Of a stretch of 64,000 bases of DNA, positions 58,990 through 64,000 are shown piece by piece (the first letter of the stretch is position 1; each line of letters starts with the position of its first letter). Where the stretch lies: assembly GCA_038373885.1 (NCBI GenBank), contig JAWZYV010013010.1, positions 186,001-250,000 of the forward strand, in the 5' to 3' direction. Source of the DNA: Cheiracanthium punctorium (lineage: Eukaryota > Arthropoda > Arachnida > Araneae > Cheiracanthiidae). The notes under the pieces are model-generated. The model saw only the letters and a list, made by a program, of their open reading frames with translations, was not told the DNA's origin and searched no databases. The translations under genes and the position numbers were made by a program.

Positions 58990-59620
58990 TCCGTTGACAA
59001 AAATTTTAAAGAATTCATTCTGTAGATTATAAAATTATCTATATTGTCTCATCACAACTTCAAGAATTAATATCTTGATGCGATAAAACAATGAGAATTT
59101 ATGATCATTAAAACTAATTTGCTATTTAAAAAAAAATCGGAAATTTTTGGTTTTAAGAAAACTTAGAAACAACAAACGGCTTGGTATTTTTTATTATTGC
59201 TTTTCCTGATCAGTTTTTATTATTACCTATAACTCTATTTTATTAATTAATAATTTTAATGAATGGAAATAAAATAAAATGGTGAAAAAAATTATAACAG
59301 TCATTCTTATAAATTAAAAATTACCATAATATTCAAGCAATTGATTTTAAAAAAATTATTTTTAATATAAAAATAACTAAATCATAAAAGCAAAGGTACA
59401 TGACAAGGAGATTTTTAGCACATGTAACTGTTAAAATTAATTTTGATATAAATTTTTCACGGAAAACTTTTTTTACTTTCTGAACATGTATCATTTAAGG
59501 AAAGTATTGTAATCATGAAAAAATTCGACTTCGAAATTTTGGTGTATTTACACGTTTTGAGGTCTTCTGAATTCATTTATACAATTTTTATGAGATGTAT
59601 ATATATGTGTGTGTGTGTGA
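58990..59620. other. Gene-free AT-rich stretch
   Basis: No features besides a short GT/TG run near 59605-59618. Confidence 0.45.
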
Positions 59621-59629
59621 GTAAACACG

Positions 59630-60000
59630 ATAGCTCCTGAACGGGGCATCCGATTGAGCTCATTTTGGGTTTTAAACCACCATTGCAAGTAGTGTGTATG
59701 AGACTTTTCTACAGGGCTACGACAAAGATTTCTTTTACATTATGGCCTATGGGGGGAAATTCTTGAAAGTGCACTAGCATTTAAACGGTACATTCGATTG
59801 AGCTCAAATTGGGTATACATGTTATAAACCACTATCGTTAGACCGGTATTGATTTTGATGTGTATATGAGTTTTTCTACAGGGCTATGACAAAGATTTCT
59901 TTTACATTATGGCATATGGGGAGAAATTCTTGAGAGTGTGCTAGCATTTAAACGGGGCATTCGATTGAGCTGCAATTTGGTATATCTATATATGCTTGAA
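59630..60000 (+). repeat. Three tandem ~150-base units
   Basis: gattgagctca or gattgagctgca, each after an aacgg-gcat-cg or aacggtacattcg, occurs near 59652, 59794 and 59962. tctacagggcta-gacaaagatttctttt, acattatggc-tatgggg and aaattcttga follow in two of them. The style (opened by a GT run, ending with 'fewer matches each unit') is that of a dispersed repeat. No protein is seen. Confidence 0.75.
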
Positions 60001-60980
60001 ATATTCATCGATTAAAGTTTGTTTAATGCTTGGTAATGATCTTAGTCGTAAGTGTTCGGAAAGTTGAGTGGAGTCACTCCAGATTTTTTTAAAGTAATGA
60101 TGGAAATTCAGAATGTTTGAAAAATTACTTTTTACTTACAACTTCAATAATTCATAAAAACAACCAATTAAAGATGAAAAATTATATAAATCAATAATAA
60201 TTACAATAATCAATTACAGATGTAAAATTTTATTAATAATAATCAAAATTATTAGTTTAAGATAATTGATTATTTACAATTTAACAACATTCTTAGTAAC
60301 AATGAAATTAAAGTACTATACTAGTGCTGATCCGGAACGTTTAAACTAATGTTTTTTTATTGATTAAAAAAAAAAAAAATCCATATTCATTTTCAGAGTC
60401 GAATATGCATAAAAACTTTCTCTAACTCTTGGCATTTTAAAGAAAATGTCTAAAAACATGCTTTAGGTTTTGAAAATAACTATCTTAAAAAGTTAGGTGA
60501 ATGAGGAGCTTCAAATTATATTTATTTTAAACTAGGTTGAGAACTCATTCTTGGTACAGGAGGAAGCAATCATTTTTACTAGCATACTAATTTGGTCTAA
60601 GCCAATTGTTAATAAAAAGCTGCATTCTTTAGATTAAATAACTATGATACATCACTAGTAATTAAATACCATGCATTAAAGTTTCTAAAACAAATAGATA
60701 GCCAGCCCCCCTCATTTTTTTGCAGGTGTAAATATTTCATACTAAAAGAAAGTTTAATTGTAAAGACTTCCTTGTATTTTTATGAAACATTACAGTTAAA
60801 AACAAATAATATATGATGTGATTTATGATTTGTTTGTCCAAAAAAAAAAAAAAATATTTCAAGTATATAATTCGAATTTGGCCGTATTATTGCTGAAAGT
60901 TTTTTTTATTATTATTAAAGAGTTATTGAATGCATATTTAAAAAAAAAATGTCGATGATTATTTGAGTTGTATTGTAACG
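60001..60980. other. Gene-free AT-rich stretch
   Basis: A poly-A run of 14 at 60367-60380 and another at 60840. No repeat ends are identified. Confidence 0.45.
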
Positions 60981-61019
60981 TGTAATGAATCACAATTAAG
61001 TTTCACTGTTAACTATTTA

Positions 61020-61200
61020 GTTCGACGACAGATGGCGCTAAGCATTCGCAAACTCCATTTCAAAATTAGTCACGTGACTAGATTTGTTTACTTCCTTTTG
61101 TTGTGGTTGTGTTGTCCATGTTTTTAGTTGCAATATTTGATTTCTATATTTTTAAATTAATTAGCTCTGTTTTTGATAAATAAGTATTGGTTAAGGTAAC
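61020..61200 (+). promoter_or_regulatory. Possible promoter with GTCACGTGAC palindrome
   Basis: cgacagatggcgcta, then GTCACGTGAC (61070-61079, an E-box-type bHLH palindrome), then tgtttacttccttttgttgtgg, lie 125-180 bases upstream of the candidate first exon. No TATA box is evident. The assignment rests only on these short words and their position. Confidence 0.25.
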
Positions 61201-61202
61201 TT

Positions 61203-61230
61203 ATGCCGCTCGTTCGCGAAAACATCGGCC
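61203..61230 (+). CDS. Candidate first coding exon ending in GTAAGT
   Basis: ATG at 61203 gives MPLVRENIG plus one base, followed by GTAAGT at 61231. The short segment is CpG-rich (cgctcgttcgcgaaaacatcgg) in an AT-rich, CpG-poor setting, as often in first exons of host genes. An alternative donor, ggttaag then GTAACT, lies at about 61192-61200 just before the ATG, which would make the exon non-coding. No downstream exon is found before the window ends. I do not recognise the peptide. Confidence 0.25.
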
Positions 61231-62188
61231 GTAAGTACTTTTTCAGGGTATTCAAATGCTTAAAGTTGAATCTATTATGGTCTATAATATGTGAATTTCT
61301 TTAATGTAAGTACGTGTTTTTAATGAATAAATCAATGAAGTTTGATTTTTATGCATGGCATGTTAATCAATTCTAAGTTATTCGTAATTGTATTGAAAAT
61401 TAAAAACGATGGTGCATGTCAACAACGCAAACACGTACGATTGTTATTATAATGATGTCATTTTGATGTTTTTAAGGGACTTTCTTTGTATTATGAAAAA
61501 TGCAGCCAAATTTTTGTTTATTTAATTATGGTGAATTGTTACGTTTGTGTAAATGATATTAAAACATACACAGCAGTTGCGTTTATAGATGTACATTTCG
61601 TAGGGGGAGGGGGGTTCCGGTATTTTAAACCTTATTGTTACTAGAATTAATATAAATGTTTTAAAAATAGCAGCTGTTTTTAATACCTGCTTGACATTTT
61701 CGGAGGGGGGGGCACCCCCCTTATATACGCCCTTGCTAGACATCAAAATCCTCTGAAGATGTTGTTTCATTCAATTTGTTGATAATCCATTCCTTTGAAG
61801 TTTATGCAATGGCTTACATATTGAGAATGAGAGTAGGTTATAAAACTATAAGAGAAACTATGCCATATTTAAACTTTATAGTGTCTGAAGCTTCAGTAGT
61901 TTAGTTGAATTATTCCATAGTTTTTATTTTGATTTGCATCATTTTAAAAGAAATATCAGAATAATTTAATTTATTGTAGAAGCATTTAGTTTTAAAGTTC
62001 TATTTCATTTCAAGATTATTTTTATCACTAATGAAACTATAAATCCTTAATTCCATTCTGTTGCTTTTATGAAAAATAAAAATCTTAGTTTTCTACCAGT
62101 CGTAATATTGTTTAAAAGTTACTTTTAGTAATTTTTGATAGTTGAAATTTGTCATAAAATTTTCTGTGACCAAACAAACAGTATTCTA
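61231..62188. other. AT-rich stretch with a MITE end
   Basis: Bases 61598-61735 carry a G run at the left, a GGGGGGGG-cacccccc block and tatacgcccttg, so probably a C-rich MITE without a clear left end. If 61203 is a first exon, this is intron. Confidence 0.4.
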
Positions 62189-63118
62189 CAGGGTGTCGAC
62201 AGATCAGAGAAATCATGGAAAAATCAGGGTACTTTGTGGATCTGGAAATATCAGGGAATTTTGCAAAAATATTTAAAAATCAGGGAACTTTTGCTTTTGC
62301 CTAGTGAACTAGATATTTAATTGTCAATCTGATGCGTGGCTCCCTTCTGGATCACACGATACTCAACTGATGCACAGATACACACATTTTACGAATCTGA
62401 AACCAGAATACAGATCATACGAGAACACAGAAATTTGAATCCGAGACTCAAATGATGTAGGCACTATCACTTTACGAATCCGAAAAAGTGCATGTATTCG
62501 GACTCGTTCTAAGATGCGGATCATACAAGAAACCGGATATGCGAATCATATCGGCATGTGAATTGCTTCCTGAATAAAGTCATGGGTAAGATGAATGATA
62601 AAAGATGATTTAGACTTCTACTGCGCCGTTGTGTTTTTTAAAGTGATGGGACATTTGAGTGATGCCTGCTAAGCTCCCCCGCAAGACGATTTTTTTTTTA
62701 ATAGATGGTGCTCATTTTTAAGCCTTTTTAAATATTTTTTAAAATTTCCAACGATACATTGATTGAAATAAAATAAGTTGACTAGGTGGCCAGTTTATTT
62801 TGATCAGTCATCCCTACGCTTAAAATTGAACACTACTTTATAAAACGAGGAAACTTTCTGTTACATATTGTCTTTTAGTGTTCAACTAAATTTTATGTTT
62901 GGATTTATGAAATTGAACTACAATTTTATTAATATTAAGCATTTTTGTGGTTTTCTATTATTTATTTCCCTATATGAGGCATTCACCTGTTGGTGCATGA
63001 TACACAATGGTGATTTACATGAAAGATTATGGTATGTATATAATTAGTTCTGGAAATTTGATAAAGATAGTCAGGGAACTTTTTTTCTCAATTTCTGTAG
63101 CCACCCTGTTCTAATGGT
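62189..63118 (+). mobile_element. CAGGGTG-ended element, 5-bp duplication (copy 2)
   Basis: It starts CAGGGTGTCGACAGATCA and ends TTTCTGTAGCCACCCTG. TTCTA lies on both sides (62184-62188 and 63119-63123). It shares aaatcagggaa, gatgtaggcacta, tattcggact and cggatcata with 17225-17957. It is 930 bases with no transposase. Confidence 0.75.
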
Positions 63119-64000
63119 AGTTGTTTAAAGAATATATAATCGTAAAGAATATAGAGCTATACAAATGCATCTAATTTTTACTGAAAGGAAAAGATGTTTA
63201 TGCAAACATAATATCTAATATTTCCTCTTTAGAATATTTAGAAATAAAACAACCATTCAAATATATAATTTCTTGGCTGTATAATAATAGCAGGTCTGGT
63301 TGCACCAACTGTTGAAATTAGATATCACTGGATTAATAAATCAATACTACAATATAAAAAAGTACACCTATTATGAAATGAAAGGAATTATAAAGAATTA
63401 CAACTTAACACTGTGTTATTCATTAACTATTTAAATATTAAAAAGAAATGTGCAGGTAGGTTTTTGACATTCATTTTTTAGATCTCTTCAAAGAAAATAA
63501 AATAATTTGAGAAATTCTATGTAAAGTGATTGCGTTATATTCAGGGACTGATCTACACACTTGGGGACACAGATACTTTTGGGGTGCCCTGCACAAAAAT
63601 ATTTTGCAGAATATTACTTAATTAAATGGGTTAATTAAATTAAGTTAAAACCAATTATCATTCAGAATTATTTTGCAGAATGTTACTTAACTAAATTTGG
63701 TTAATTAAATTAAGTTAAAACCAATTATCATTCCAAAGTTAACCATATGTAAACATTTACAAATCGGTAAAATGTCACAACAAATACCACTTTTATGAAT
63801 TTTTCAGTTTTGAAATGTTTTTATGGGTATTTACAGTCATTACACACCTTAGAAACGATAAGAGGAGGAGCATGCTGAGGTGTCCTATCGAATCGAATGG
63901 ATAATTTTTAACTCTGCAAGTGACATTAAATTAAAAATTTTGAATATTTGTGATGAAATGAAGTAATCAGAAATTTTACTCTTGAGAGATAATTTTAGTA
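63119..64000. other. Gene-free stretch with a 69-base tandem duplication
   Basis: Bases 63600-63668 and 63669-63732 are two copies of attttgcagaat, ttacttaa, ttaattaaattaagttaaaa and ccaattatcattc. Nothing else is recognised to the window end. Confidence 0.55.

Overview
This window is eukaryotic, AT-rich, non-coding-looking DNA made mostly of nested and decayed transposable elements. Nothing in it looks bacterial: there are no operons or dense ORFs. The longest reading frame (about 641 codons) is a broken hAT-type transposase. The mix of hAT, Tc1/mariner and PIF/Harbinger-like ends, a Penelope-like retroelement and tRNA-headed SINEs fits an arthropod or other invertebrate. A chelicerate is my guess from the general look of the SINE bodies, and that guess is weak.

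Layout. Bases 1-5.7 kb hold hAT MITE ends, one copy of a ~1 kb repeat (second copy at 9.1-10.1 kb), a TA-flanked MITE-like element (3048-3669) and an inverted repeat. Bases 5.68-13.29 kb are bounded by hAT-like ends with ~0.9 kb inverted arms. Inside are a hAT transposase pseudogene on the minus strand, a nested TA-flanked element (8921-10380), a 75-bp minisatellite and half of a direct repeat. Bases 14.5-22.3 kb hold a MITE, a CAGGGTGG-ended element with a 5-bp target duplication, a zinc-finger hAT scrap, hAT MITEs, two copies of a GCAACC-rich repeat (one split by a full SINE) and a foldback element with a MITE inside one arm. Bases 22.79-23.82 kb are a Penelope-like element with a GIY-YIG domain, inverted ends and a hammerhead-like motif. 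A mariner and a Tc1 relic follow to 26.8 kb.

Bases 27.59-33.64 kb lie between matching ends with a TAA target duplication, as PIF/Harbinger elements have, but no transposase is recognisable inside. Bases 34.9-38.3 kb hold two head-to-head copies of one element plus a GGTCCGG-rich satellite. Segments 38.43-40.27 and 48.66-50.11 kb are an inverted pair ~8 kb apart. Bases 50.4-58.9 kb hold a palindromic MITE, a 1-kb hAT element with a perfect 8-bp duplication, four Tc1-family relics or MITEs and a SINE interrupted by a hAT deletion derivative. A second CAGGGTG element lies at 62.19-63.12 kb.

No host gene is firmly identified. Two short ATG-plus-splice-donor segments (31050-31158 and 61203-61230) are the only candidates for host or element first exons. 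The elements do not form a pathway. Their relations are insertion order, duplication and decay, which the target duplications and interrupted copies partly reveal.
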